A stretch of DNA of 64,000 nt from Paraburkholderia sp. Tr-20389 (GCF_017104565.1 NZ_JAAGPD010000046.1:27336-91335), one strand, 5' to 3'. Shown: positions 21,801-28,272, counted from the stretch's first letter. Notes: generated from the letters alone by a model not told the origin. Numbers and translations: made by a program.

Positions 21801-21952
21801 TCGGCGTCTGCGGCGGAGTGAATCACGGAATCGGCGGTGATACTGCTTTTGAAGTAGGCGTAGGCACCGGTGGGATAACCAAGGCACCCAATTTTAGCGG
21901 ATATGGCGGCACAGGCTACGGCGGTCGCATCGGCAAAATGCCCGGGTATTGA
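12863..21952 (+). CDS. cdiA: CdiA/BcpA-type contact-dependent inhibition exoprotein (filamentous haemagglutinin)
   Basis: 3029-residue two-partner-secreted toxin-delivery filament. Residues 1-68 are an extended signal peptide region (MNKKSHRLVFSKLRGMLIAV start, cleavage near LAFAQ). The TPS haemagglutination domain (about 69-310) has NPNF and the VVIANGSGISVNGGGFINT segment. Long FHA-type Gly/Asn/Ser repeats fill the next two thirds, interrupted near residue 1290 by a segment with two cysteines (MACTPTNGDKGYC). A pretoxin region starts at about 2659 (DMMAAASAAGEAV) and ends at VDRYNRQLH (Leu2788), the position of the Nx(E/Q)LYN-type boundary of Burkholderia CDI proteins. The last 241 residues are the variable C-terminus: an entry-type domain to about 2868, then a Gly-rich domain with CAFGVC. 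The start of the immunity gene follows 14 nt later. Confidence 0.95.
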   Translation: MNKKSHRLVFSKLRGMLIAVEESATASGKSAGQTRATGRASRKTTHSPLQRLAALPFAVAPLLAFAQIVPGGTHAPGVISTQNGIPQVNINKPATSAGVSMNTYNQFDVSPKGAILNNSPTLVNTQQAGYINGNPNFGPNDAAKIIVNQVNSSSASQINGYVEVAGPRAEVVIANGSGISVNGGGFINTSRSILTSGSPNFAADGSLAGFSVTGGNVTIQGAGFNGSNIDQVDLIARAVQVNAAIYAGKNLNVITGANSVDHDTLNATPIAGSGTAPAVSIDVSNLGGMYSGKILLASNEYGVGVSNRGVIATQSGDLTLTSEGKLVLAGQTNASGNINASAHDGIDNSGTTYAQQNVSATTSGALSNSGTLAAQQNTSISAGSVASTGTLGAGVNGDGTVTNTGDLSVSSGGAISATGRNAAGGNVTLSGASIDLSNSSTSAKGALALAANSGDMNLSGATSTAGTTLNANASGTLTSDNGTLSSGGAQTIAAGALSNRKGQIVSGGALTANVAGAIENQGGTMQAAGGQTLHAGSLDNTSGHIASLNADGLSVTVTGLLNNGALGTIGGNGNATLQAGQIANAGSIATVQNLIAAAVQTLFNSGTVAANGNVTLSAGTTLTSSNTIAAGRALTLTAATFDNSHGSASADQIALHATNLVNRSGSIAQTGTGATTVDVTGTLDNTSGSFQTNATDLTLSPAGIVNDNGTIASAGTGTLSVRTGTLSNNGGTMATNGALDVNAGAVSNRGGTFAAQTGATFTVASLDNSAGGYVGAQSVSVADSGALNNASGTIQANDTLKVAADSVANDAGSIANGGTGATTVTANGAVTNTNSGMIGGNGDVSVVGGSVDNSDGVVTAGGAISVQSGSTLGNRAGLIQGTGAGVTASGAIDNTAGQIESDGTGSALSVSGASLDNTNGRIANTGSGATAISATTITNTNTGGVADAGTIGGNGDVTVNAQTLSNTNGAQMLSGHDLTLTIAQLADNTNATLSGANNLTLNGPNAALINAGGSIHGNGAVTLQTASLDNTAGRVGNDTGSGGSVAISTGTLTNQNGAIGSDQNLSVTTNALTGDGRIVAGNDGTVNVNGDYTLDTANQIQANHDLTFTTTGNFTVQGTLGAVNALTVNAANVDNQAGADINSANTTVNAANAITNEGRIEGNNVTTHSASLANTATIVGNTVTLNAGSIANAGAAAAIAAASAVNLYGSDISNTGGANIFSLGDINIAADGTRDGNGLLANRANSVTNDQSSIDAQGNIEVATQTLTNTRPAPTVDTVTTDVSTQHLTKRDKYMACTPTNGDKGYCTQAMWDNGYKNPLNATFGNADVVSTASGPNAVDRVLVVNVNGQPTTIYYNSITNNADGTITVNYWDAYDPHVNYDPGTEYPGDNQAHHGYQRIEAARDTTTTTQQDQVTAQAQQAQLMAGGNLTLANVGTVNNSYSAIGAGGSIQIGSSQATGDVTSGSYGGTAVNNTGQTLYQYQQQDIVSTYAWNENITRDVGQVVQPTVMLTPVAIGGLGGTIIANNAVQINATDINNTNVAAANSATGATGGTLGANGAVGGVTGGGSQTVNLATGQTQTINAPQSVAGATGALNIALPKNGLYTFNTAPGASYLIATDPRLTSYASFISSDYMLKQLGYNPSTVEKRLGDGLYEEQMIRNQITQLTGRVYLEGYTTNEDEYRTLMNNGVNVAKEFSLEPGMALTAAQMDALTSDIVWLVNQTVTLPDGSTQTVLAPVVYLAHTHANDLQPTGALIAADDVEIHATGSANNSGVIKGGSQTVISATNIVNRGGSIGSSTDNGTTVVSATNDVVNASGRITGNRVAVIAGHDIVNTTLVDAVGVSSAVGNSKVSQTLVGAQGTIASTGDMVIGAGRDLNVHGASIAAGGNAQIAAGHDINVDTVESHTSQSVMTNANSHMHADTTLNQTSGISAGGSLAMQSGNDMTFRGAAVSAGGDLAVASGGNLTATTVTNTASRDDVHLDDKTRSTQSHSYDEQAVGTSFKAGGNATLAAVGTDASKGNVALTGSSLAADKGAASIAATGNVTINEAHEEHDSHTETESKRGSFVHASTTDTMQDSRANVSVGSTVSGDSINVSAGKDLTVKGSTVAGTNDVSLAAGGNVNISTSQDTQTSSSYYQKHESGFGTGGGIGISVGSRTQTDTAHDATVTNNSSTVGSLNGNLNVVAGKDLHVTGSNLVAAGNVTGTGQNVTIDAATDTAHHDETHEVKQSGFTLAIKAPVIDAVSNTIDQARGASHSQDDRAAALHGMAAASGAVDAYGAAGKAMGQLASGKTPDAKIELSYGSSHSKSTFTEDSTTNRGSSVTPGGTAAFVATGNGTPGSGNVTIAGSNVNASDVILAAKNQVNLVNTTDTDSTRSTNQSGSASVGVSYGTQGWGVDASASKAKGNANSDAAMQNNTHVTAANTATIISGGDTNIVGANVNGRQVNADVGGNLNIASVQDTTASSAHQESMGGGFSVSQGGASGSFSRTNANANGSYAGVNEQAGIHSGDGGFNISVKGNTDLKGATIASDADASKNNLSTGTLTFSDIQNQSSYSAKSGGFSAGATTGDGGMNYTTHGNTSGVNAGGGAPMLSQNDSGSSSALSRSGISAGTIDVTDNAHQTQDVASLNRDTSNTNGTVAKLPDVNNLLDRQADMMAAASAAGEAVSRRIGDYADKQARSTGDPEWAEGGAKRAEMQAAGAALVTGLAGGNALGGAAGAGIASIAAGKLNELSGSVADSTGNSDMAKALGNIVSDAIATGMGGAVGGNAGAFSGYDVDRYNRQLHDDEKQVIKNLAEGDAAKEHRLEAAACALVQCAAEYAPGTADYTKYSALQTEGAAYTVEQSQLKNYSGTSFSASNYGGMVQQTTGNSLFHYSASDAQGDNRAMQAAMEAQRPGSVDYLTIQGGGLGVGGAITVNLHNGNVYLSGSGSVPVAPGASIVGGMVASNAGLPMGNRGGNTDDFLAGASAGGGVCAFGVCGGVNHGIGGDTAFEVGVGTGGITKAPNFSGYGGTGYGGRIGKMPGY

Positions 21953-21966
21953 CTGGAGCGTAACAC

Positions 21967-22407
21967 GTGAGAAATCTAAAACTCTGGTTTGGTGTGGCAC
22001 TTGTTCTCGTCTTTGTGCATCTCTTCTTTCATAACGTGTTGCTCAAAAATCCAACCGATGTCTCGCGTAAGTTTGTTGTGATGAAGTCCGACATGGACTA
22101 CATGCTCGGGATGGGCGGGAACGTCGTTTACCGAAAGGACTTGGACCGCGGAAGCGTAGCGTCCTTAACACGCAGCATCAGTGCCGACTCATGGACCAAC
22201 CAATTGTTTGGCAAGTATCAGGCGGCACTTGAAGATCGAGGATGGAAAGTCAGACCGCACACCGAAAACGCTAGATGGGAAGCATGCAAGCTCGGTGTAC
22301 TAGCCGCGCTGGACAAAAAGCCAGAATTCTTCCCCGCGCTATCCACTGAAACGTATGGGGTTCGCTTCGAGTACAGCGCGGGAACCATTAGCGAGTGTGG
22401 CCCTTGA
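21967..22407 (+). CDS. Candidate CDI immunity protein 1
   Basis: 146 residues starting at GTG 21967 with a GGAGCG site, 14 nt after cdiA. Position is the main evidence for immunity function. Residues 7-25 form one membrane helix (WFGVALVLVFVHLFFHNVLL); the remainder is soluble and would face the periplasm or cytoplasm. It contains two cysteines (CKLGVL and ECGP). I recognise no family. Base composition is lower in GC than flanking genes, as usual for immunity genes. The stop codon is followed after one base by the start of the displaced second C-terminus, showing a precise cassette junction. Membrane anchoring would suit a toxin acting at the inner membrane. Confidence 0.7.
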   Translation: MRNLKLWFGVALVLVFVHLFFHNVLLKNPTDVSRKFVVMKSDMDYMLGMGGNVVYRKDLDRGSVASLTRSISADSWTNQLFGKYQAALEDRGWKVRPHTENARWEACKLGVLAALDKKPEFFPALSTETYGVRFEYSAGTISECGP

Positions 22408-22408
22408 G

Positions 22409-23515
22409 ATGATGGCGGCGGCAGGCGCAGCGGGCGAAGCCGTATCGCGGCGTATCGGTGACTTCGCGAAAATGAAGTATGACGAAGCCGCCGCCGCAGG
22501 GGATCAGGCGGGCATGAACGCATGGAAGGAAGGCGGCACGGCTCGCGCGGAAATGCAGGCGGCGGGAGCGGCAATCGTGACGGGGCTGGCGGGCGGTAAC
22601 GCCGTGGGCGGCGCGGCGGGCGCGGCCATCGCTTCTATCGCTGCGGGCAAGCTGAACGAACTCAGCGGTGCTATTGCTGGTGCTGACCCGACCGGCAGCG
22701 ATGACGTGAACAAGGCGCTTGGCAACATCGTTTCCAACGTCATCGCAACGGGAGCAGGCGCGGCAATTGGAGGCAATGCGGGCGCGTTCGACGCTTACAA
22801 CGTGGATCGTTACAACCGGCAGCTCCACCCCGACGAACGCCAGTGGGCGAAGGACAACGCGAAGGACTTTGCGAAATTCTACGAAGACAAAACCGGACAG
22901 GCCATTACGCCAGACCAGGCGCAGCAGATGTTGCTGGCAAACGGCTATCGCCTCGTCGACGACATGGCGAGCAAGGGGCCAGGCGGAAACTCAACCGCGA
23001 TCCAGTTCATTAGCCAAAATGCGAACGGTCTTTTTACGGCGCCCCCTGCTGAACGCGCGAACCCTGGAACACTGAGCAGCAACTTGGCGCCGGAGCAGAA
23101 GGCACTAAATGGAAACTGGGGAACGCCGCCGAACTTTAGTGTTAGTTTGGGTGCTAACGCCCAAGGCCAACTGTTCACGATTGGACTCGGTGCTGAAATC
23201 GGTGTGACGCTTGGCATTGGTGACAAACCGAATATGTGTGTTTACGGGCAAGCGTGTGGAAACTACGGTTTGGGTTTCTACGGGGGGGCCGGTGTTTCGG
23301 TGACAGTAAGCCAAGGAGCGCCTAGCAGTGGAAGCGCAATCAGCAAAGGTGGATTCTTGGCTGGCGGTGTTGGACCCGTAGCAGACATTACCGTGACTCG
23401 AGATCAATCGAGTGGTGCAATATCTGCTGGAAAGGGAGTAATTGGGATTGGTGGCGGACTCGCTGGAGGAGGCACGCAATGCAAACAATATTCGGCATGC
23501 GCGCGAGGAAACTAA
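22409..23515 (+). CDS. Displaced CdiA C-terminus (orphan toxin cassette 2)
   Basis: 368 codons beginning ATGATGGCGGCGGC, the same 14 bases found inside cdiA at 20837. Residues 1-139 repeat the cdiA pretoxin region (GEAVSRRIGDFAK, AEMQAAGAAIVTGLAGGNAVGG, AGKLNELSG, NVDRYNRQLH) with small differences, including an insertion of about nine residues. The variable part then differs: an entry-like domain (WAKDNAKDFAKFYEDKTGQ, to about 210) and a Gly-rich alternating domain with CVYGQAC. It has no secretion signal, so it cannot be exported alone; it would need recombination into cdiA. Classic orphan cdiA-CT. The protein may be translated from ATG 22409, but no good ribosome site is seen. Confidence 0.8.
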   Translation: MMAAAGAAGEAVSRRIGDFAKMKYDEAAAAGDQAGMNAWKEGGTARAEMQAAGAAIVTGLAGGNAVGGAAGAAIASIAAGKLNELSGAIAGADPTGSDDVNKALGNIVSNVIATGAGAAIGGNAGAFDAYNVDRYNRQLHPDERQWAKDNAKDFAKFYEDKTGQAITPDQAQQMLLANGYRLVDDMASKGPGGNSTAIQFISQNANGLFTAPPAERANPGTLSSNLAPEQKALNGNWGTPPNFSVSLGANAQGQLFTIGLGAEIGVTLGIGDKPNMCVYGQACGNYGLGFYGGAGVSVTVSQGAPSSGSAISKGGFLAGGVGPVADITVTRDQSSGAISAGKGVIGIGGGLAGGGTQCKQYSACARGN

Positions 23516-23776
23516 ATGGAATTCAAGATTGGCGCAATGTGTGTTGCTATCGCGTTCGCGGCGACTTTTGTCGTCATTAAACGATTTGCTACAGATGACA
23601 AGTATCGTGGATTGCGAATTGTGGCATACGGACTTCCCGTTGCTGCACTAGGGCTGACAGTGGCTGCCCTCGGCTACATCGACCTTGGAATGATTTTGGT
23701 TGCAGTTACGTTCCCATGTTATGTAATTGGGGCAATCAAGCATGTCAAAGCAATGCTTGGTAGGAGTAGTCGCTGA
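23516..23776 (+). CDS. Candidate CDI immunity protein 2 (membrane)
   Basis: 86 residues whose ATG directly follows the stop codon of the orphan toxin cassette. It is almost entirely hydrophobic with three predicted membrane segments (about 4-20, 35-54 and 57-75) and a basic C-terminus (KHVKAMLGRSSR). The placement right behind an orphan C-terminus is the standard immunity position. A polytopic immunity protein suggests that the matching toxin acts on or in the inner membrane. I recognise no family. It shows no clear similarity to immunity protein 1 apart from being membrane-bound. Confidence 0.65.
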   Translation: MEFKIGAMCVAIAFAATFVVIKRFATDDKYRGLRIVAYGLPVAALGLTVAALGYIDLGMILVAVTFPCYVIGAIKHVKAMLGRSSR

Positions 23777-23798
23777 GGCAGGTGAAGCAAATGATGGT

Positions 23799-24068
23799 GA
23801 CCGGTTCACCCGGCAGTAGCACGATGACGAAAAGCAAGTCATCACGGATTTGGCGAAAGGCGATGTGGCCAAAGAACATCGTCTAGAGGCGGCTGCTTGC
23901 GCTCTCGTTCAGTGCGCAGCCGAGTATGCACCGGGCACCGTCGATTACACAAAATATTCGACGCTTCAGACAGAAAGCGCGGCCTGCGCCGCCGAACAGA
24001 GTCAACTGAAGAACTACAGTGGAACGCTGTTCTCTTCCGGCACGTATGGCGGGATGGTTCGGCAGTAA
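23799..24068 (+). pseudogene. Remnant of a third CdiA C-terminus
   Basis: In-frame remnant of the cdiA boundary and entry domain: DRFTRQ, then a TAG (23817-23819) where cdiA has the Leu codon of NRQLH, then HDDEKQVI through KEHRLEAAACALVQCAAEYAPGT to NYSG and YGGMVRQ, ending in TAA. Over this stretch it is nearly the same DNA as cdiA 21227-21460. It stops exactly where the CT1 toxin domain would begin, so only the entry domain remains. A TTG at 23850 could start a 72-residue peptide, but I treat it as a relic. It can still act as a recombination substrate for cdiA. Confidence 0.75.
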
Positions 24069-24313
24069 GCACAGGAACACTTGTAAAAGACATGCACTTT
24101 CGATTTTAAGGTCTTACAACAAAAATTAGAGCGGTAGCGGGCGCCATACCGCTCGCCGCGCACAGACGGACCAAGGATCGGGCGCATGGACGACGCTCAT
24201 CAAAATAAGCGTCATTTTGCTTTACATTTTGTCATTAACTTAGGAATGCATATTTAAGATAAAAATCTTGCCTTAAAGATAATCAAACGACTTTCTATAA
24301 TTCGAACAAGATC
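24069..24313 (+). promoter_or_regulatory. AT-rich intergenic region with candidate promoter
   Basis: 245 AT-rich bases between the CT3 relic and the acyltransferase gene. A perfect TATAAT (24296-24301) is preceded at 17 nt by TTAAAG. This implies the acyltransferase and cdiB can be transcribed separately from cdiA. The -10 element is only 12 nt from the ATG at 24314, giving a very short leader, or else favours the start at 24356. Confidence 0.45.
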
Positions 24314-26338
24314 ATGTCTGACCTCGCATCCCGAATTAAAACAACAACCGACTCAATGAAGTACCGCCCCGACATCGACGGCCTGCGCGCCGTCGCCGTG
24401 TCGGGCGTTGTCATCTTTCATGCATTTCCTTCCGTGCTGCGCGGCGGGTTCGTCGGCGTCGACATCTTTTTCGTGATCTCAGGCTATCTCATCACGAATA
24501 TCTTGCTAGACGAACTCGACCATGGACACTTCAGCATCAGAAGCTTCTACGCGAGGCGGATCAGGCGAATCTTCCCGGCGCTAGTGTTCGTTCTGATGTT
24601 CACATACGGACTGGGCTGGATCTCGCTTTTCAAGGACGAGTACAAGCAGCTTGGCAAGCACATCGCCGCTAGCGCCGCTTTCGTCGCTAACCTTGTATTC
24701 TGGAACGAAGCGGGCTACTTCGACAGTGCCGCAGAGACAAAGCCGCTGCTACATCTCTGGTCGCTAGGAGTCGAGGAGCAGTTCTACATTATCTGGCCGC
24801 TGCTGTTGGCGTTCGTATATCGCCGCCGGTCCAATACCGCACCGCTCATACTTGCCGGACTCGTGCTCTCGTTGGCCATCAACGTCGTTCTGATCCAACA
24901 TCACCCCGCAGCGGCATTCTTCTCGCCGCTGAGCCGGTTCTGGGAATTGCTTCTGGGCGCAATGCTTGCCCATTCAAACCGAACCCAGCTCGCTTTCAAT
25001 GACGCTTCCTTGCACGGGATGTCCATCGCGGGATCTGTGCTCTGCATGGTCGCGATGTCATGCCTGAACCGAGAGATGTCATTTCCGGGATGGTGGGCGT
25101 TGGTGCCGACGTGTGGCGCATGCCTACTGATAGGAAGTAGCCGAAGGGCATTCGTCAACGAGAAGGTTCTGAGCCAGCCGATCATGATATGGATCGGAAA
25201 GATCAGCTACCCGCTCTATCTTTGGCACTGGCCGCTACTGTCGTTTGCCACAATCCTGGCGGGCCGGACACCTGCGCCGTATGTTCGTATCTCGCTTATC
25301 GCGGCCAGTATAGTGCTCGCGTGGCTGACGTACATCCTGCTAGAGCGGCGCATCCGCTTCGGCACGAACCACTGGATCAAGGTCGCGCCTCCTTGTGTCC
25401 TACTAGTTGCGATGGGCTATATCGGGGGTATGACGTACGTTCGCGATGGTCTGGGCTTCCGCAAGGGCTACAGCCTCGTTGCGGACGTCAATTCCGCCAC
25501 CCTTGGCGCGGGCCACGAGTTCGTAAGACCTGAATGCGGTGTGCCCGCGAATCAACAACGCCTGTTCCAGTTCTGTTCTCAAGACCGAAGGGAAATACCT
25601 CGAGCCGTCGTATGGGGTGATAGTAAGGCAGATGCGCTCTATTGGGGGATGGTACGGGAGTCAGCACGCGATCGCCGATGGAGTCTGGTAGCTCGTACTG
25701 GTTGCGCCCCGATGAGCGGCGTTGTTCGCATCTCATCGTATGCGAATGACAATCCTGACGAATGCGCGAACGCGAACCGCGTTGCTATGCAAGCAATCAC
25801 GTCCAATCACGACATCAAGCTTGTGGTGCTAGCTACAGCGGCTCGCGTGCTCGTCGGTCCTGAATATGCGCTAGCGGGCACTCATCAATCGATAGGCTCT
25901 GCCGCCATAGATGGGCTCAACAACTCCATCGAGACATTGCGAAAAGCGGGCAAGGAGGTTGTGCTAGTGATGGACAACCCGACGCTTCCTGATCCGCGTG
26001 GATGCATGGACCGCAAGCTGATGGGCTACCCGTTCATGCAGACCCTTCTCAGCGTGAAGCAGTCAAGTTCGTTCGCAAGCAAATGCGCGATCACGTATGG
26101 CGAACATCTGGCTGCAACCACAGGCTATCGGGCGATCGTCGCGAAGCTCCACGTGATGCATCCCGACATGCTGATCTATGATCCGGCGCCCGTACTGTGC
26201 GACATGCAGAAAGGCATGTGTTCAGTGACACAAAACGGAAAATTTCTCTACAGCTATGGCGATCACATTTCAGATACAGCCAATACGCTGATCGCCGACC
26301 AGCTCCTGCCCCAAATCAAAGGAAGCACCCAGAAGTGA
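24314..26338 (+). CDS. OafA/YrhL-type acyltransferase with SGNH domain
   Basis: 674-residue integral membrane O-acyltransferase. Family members typically start MKYRPDIDGLRA, so the ATG at 24356 is an alternative start. The N-terminal acyltransferase-3 domain (about residues 15-365) shows DGLRAVAV, GGFVGVDIFFVISGYLIT, the RIRRIFPAL motif and HLWSLGVEEQFYI, spread over about ten membrane helices. The C-terminal 280 residues form an SGNH-like periplasmic domain (VVWGDSKAD, and a terminal GDHISD) that usually transfers acetyl groups to surface polysaccharide. It lies between the CDI immunity genes and cdiB, and its stop overlaps the cdiB start (GTGA). Operon position suggests modification of the cell surface or of the exoprotein pathway, but that is inferred. 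Confidence 0.9.
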   Translation: MSDLASRIKTTTDSMKYRPDIDGLRAVAVSGVVIFHAFPSVLRGGFVGVDIFFVISGYLITNILLDELDHGHFSIRSFYARRIRRIFPALVFVLMFTYGLGWISLFKDEYKQLGKHIAASAAFVANLVFWNEAGYFDSAAETKPLLHLWSLGVEEQFYIIWPLLLAFVYRRRSNTAPLILAGLVLSLAINVVLIQHHPAAAFFSPLSRFWELLLGAMLAHSNRTQLAFNDASLHGMSIAGSVLCMVAMSCLNREMSFPGWWALVPTCGACLLIGSSRRAFVNEKVLSQPIMIWIGKISYPLYLWHWPLLSFATILAGRTPAPYVRISLIAASIVLAWLTYILLERRIRFGTNHWIKVAPPCVLLVAMGYIGGMTYVRDGLGFRKGYSLVADVNSATLGAGHEFVRPECGVPANQQRLFQFCSQDRREIPRAVVWGDSKADALYWGMVRESARDRRWSLVARTGCAPMSGVVRISSYANDNPDECANANRVAMQAITSNHDIKLVVLATAARVLVGPEYALAGTHQSIGSAAIDGLNNSIETLRKAGKEVVLVMDNPTLPDPRGCMDRKLMGYPFMQTLLSVKQSSSFASKCAITYGEHLAATTGYRAIVAKLHVMHPDMLIYDPAPVLCDMQKGMCSVTQNGKFLYSYGDHISDTANTLIADQLLPQIKGSTQK

Positions 26339-28194
26339 AGCGTGATATCAGAAAGAAAGTTGTCAATGTTCAAGCAGCGAAAAACGGACCATTTGGAAGA
26401 AAAGGCCGGCTGAGTCTCATTGCAGGGGCGATTGTCGGACTGTTGAATCATGGTGCAATCGGTTCGCTGTACGCGGCAGATGGGCCGACGCCGACAGACG
26501 CCGCAGCAGCCGCGCGCGCGAACGCCGAACAGAACCAGCAGCTACAGCAGCAGCGCGACGCACAGCAGCGCGCGGCGACTGTCGCTACGCCCGTTGTACG
26601 CTCGACTGTGCCAATGGCGGGCGAATGGCCAGTGTTACCCGTCGAAGCACCGTGTTTCCGCATCGACACATTCGCGCTCGATGTGCCCGCGACACTGCCC
26701 GATATCGCACGCAAACACGGCGCGTCGAATCTGCCGCTTGATCCGTTCTGGTTCGCGCGCGAATGGCTCGACCACTACAAGGGTCAGTGCATCGGCAAGG
26801 TAGGACTCGATACGCTCACCAAGGGCTTGCAGCAAACGATACTGTCGCGCGGCTATGTGACCACGCGCGTGCTGCTACCTGAACAGGATCTGTCGACCGG
26901 CACACTCAAGGTCGCGCTCGTGCCAGGCGTCGTGCGCCATATCCGCTTCGCCGATCCTGACACACGCGGCACATGGAAGTCCGCGTTTCCTGCGCGCAAC
27001 GGCGACCTGCTCGACGTGCGCGACCTTGAGCAAGGGCTGGAGCAAATGAAGCGTGTCGCGTCCCAGGACGTGGACATGAAGATCGAGCCGACAGAAACAC
27101 CCGGCGAGAGCGATGTCGTGCTGAACGTGAAGCGCGCGAAGCCCTGGAGCTTCGTCGCATCGGTCGATAACTCAGGCACCAAGGCAACGGGCAAGTGGCA
27201 AGGCAACGTGAGCCTTGGTCTCGACAACCCGCTCGGCCTGAACGACGTGCTTGCAGCAGGCGCGAACCAGGACCTGTCATTCGGCAACAAGACACTTGGC
27301 TCGCACGGCTTTAACGGCTCGTACTCCGTGCCATGGGGCTACTGGACCGCGACGCTGTCAGGCAACACGAACACGTACTATCAGAACATCGCGGCGGTCA
27401 ACGAGACGTTCGTATCGAGCGGCAATTCGCAGACAGCCGCGTTCAGGCTCGCACGTGTGCTGTCGCGCAGCCAGACCGACGTACTCGGTGCGTACATCCA
27501 GTTGTCGAAGCGCTTCGGTGAGAGCTTCATCGAAGGAACGACCATCCCGATCCAGGACCGCAACAACACGTTCATCGAAGCAGGCGCGACTGACCGCCAC
27601 TATTTCGGCGCGGCACAGTTCGATGGCACGCTCGCATATCGACAGGGCGTTCGCGGCCTCGGCGAGACGGGCGATCCGAACCCCGGCCTGTACGACCAGA
27701 CCAACAAGCCCGCAACCTATCCGACGTATCTGTTCAGGATGGCCGTGCTCGACGCGAACCTGTCCATTCCGTTCGCTGTCGCGTCGCAAGCCTTCCGTTA
27801 CGTGACGACCGTTCACGGTCAGTTCACGAACGACACGCTGTTCTATCTCGACGACCTGACGATCGGCAGCCGCTACACGGTGCGTGGCTTCGACGGCGAA
27901 ACGATGCTCGCGGCAGAGAAAGGCTTCTACTGGCGCAACGAACTGCAATGGCCGATCTTCCAGACCGGGCAGACGCTCTATGCAGGGATCGACTACGGCC
28001 GCGTGTTCGGCCCTAACACGGCGATTCTGGCGGGCACCCAACTCGCAGGCGCGGTGATCGGCATTCGCGGCGGCATACCGGCGAAGTACGCGGGAATCTC
28101 GTATGACCTGTTCGTGGGCACGCCCATCTACAAGCCAGCCGGATTCCCCACTGCACGCGTGACGGTCGGCGTGCAGGCGACGGCACAGTTTTGA
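26335..28194 (+). CDS. cdiB: CdiB/FhaC-type outer-membrane transporter
   Basis: 619-residue Omp85-superfamily two-partner secretion pore that exports CdiA through its TPS domain. The GTG at 26335 overlaps the upstream stop and has an AAGGAAG site; the longer open frame upstream is inside the acyltransferase gene. A signal peptide ends near SLYAADGP, followed by a Gln/Ala-rich linker (helix H1 region), two POTRA domains (about 100-260) and a 16-strand-type barrel ending in Phe (QATAQF). The conserved VRGF of loop L6 is at about residue 516. Gene order A-I-(acyltransferase)-B matches the Burkholderia bcpAIOB arrangement rather than the enteric cdiBAI order. Confidence 0.95.
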   Translation: MKRDIRKKVVNVQAAKNGPFGRKGRLSLIAGAIVGLLNHGAIGSLYAADGPTPTDAAAAARANAEQNQQLQQQRDAQQRAATVATPVVRSTVPMAGEWPVLPVEAPCFRIDTFALDVPATLPDIARKHGASNLPLDPFWFAREWLDHYKGQCIGKVGLDTLTKGLQQTILSRGYVTTRVLLPEQDLSTGTLKVALVPGVVRHIRFADPDTRGTWKSAFPARNGDLLDVRDLEQGLEQMKRVASQDVDMKIEPTETPGESDVVLNVKRAKPWSFVASVDNSGTKATGKWQGNVSLGLDNPLGLNDVLAAGANQDLSFGNKTLGSHGFNGSYSVPWGYWTATLSGNTNTYYQNIAAVNETFVSSGNSQTAAFRLARVLSRSQTDVLGAYIQLSKRFGESFIEGTTIPIQDRNNTFIEAGATDRHYFGAAQFDGTLAYRQGVRGLGETGDPNPGLYDQTNKPATYPTYLFRMAVLDANLSIPFAVASQAFRYVTTVHGQFTNDTLFYLDDLTIGSRYTVRGFDGETMLAAEKGFYWRNELQWPIFQTGQTLYAGIDYGRVFGPNTAILAGTQLAGAVIGIRGGIPAKYAGISYDLFVGTPIYKPAGFPTARVTVGVQATAQF

Positions 28195-28272
28195 ATTCGG
28201 CGTGATCTGATTGGTGGGACAAGTCCGCCTGTTCAGGATGAGTGCGCCGGTCCTCGCAGGTTGGGGAAACCT

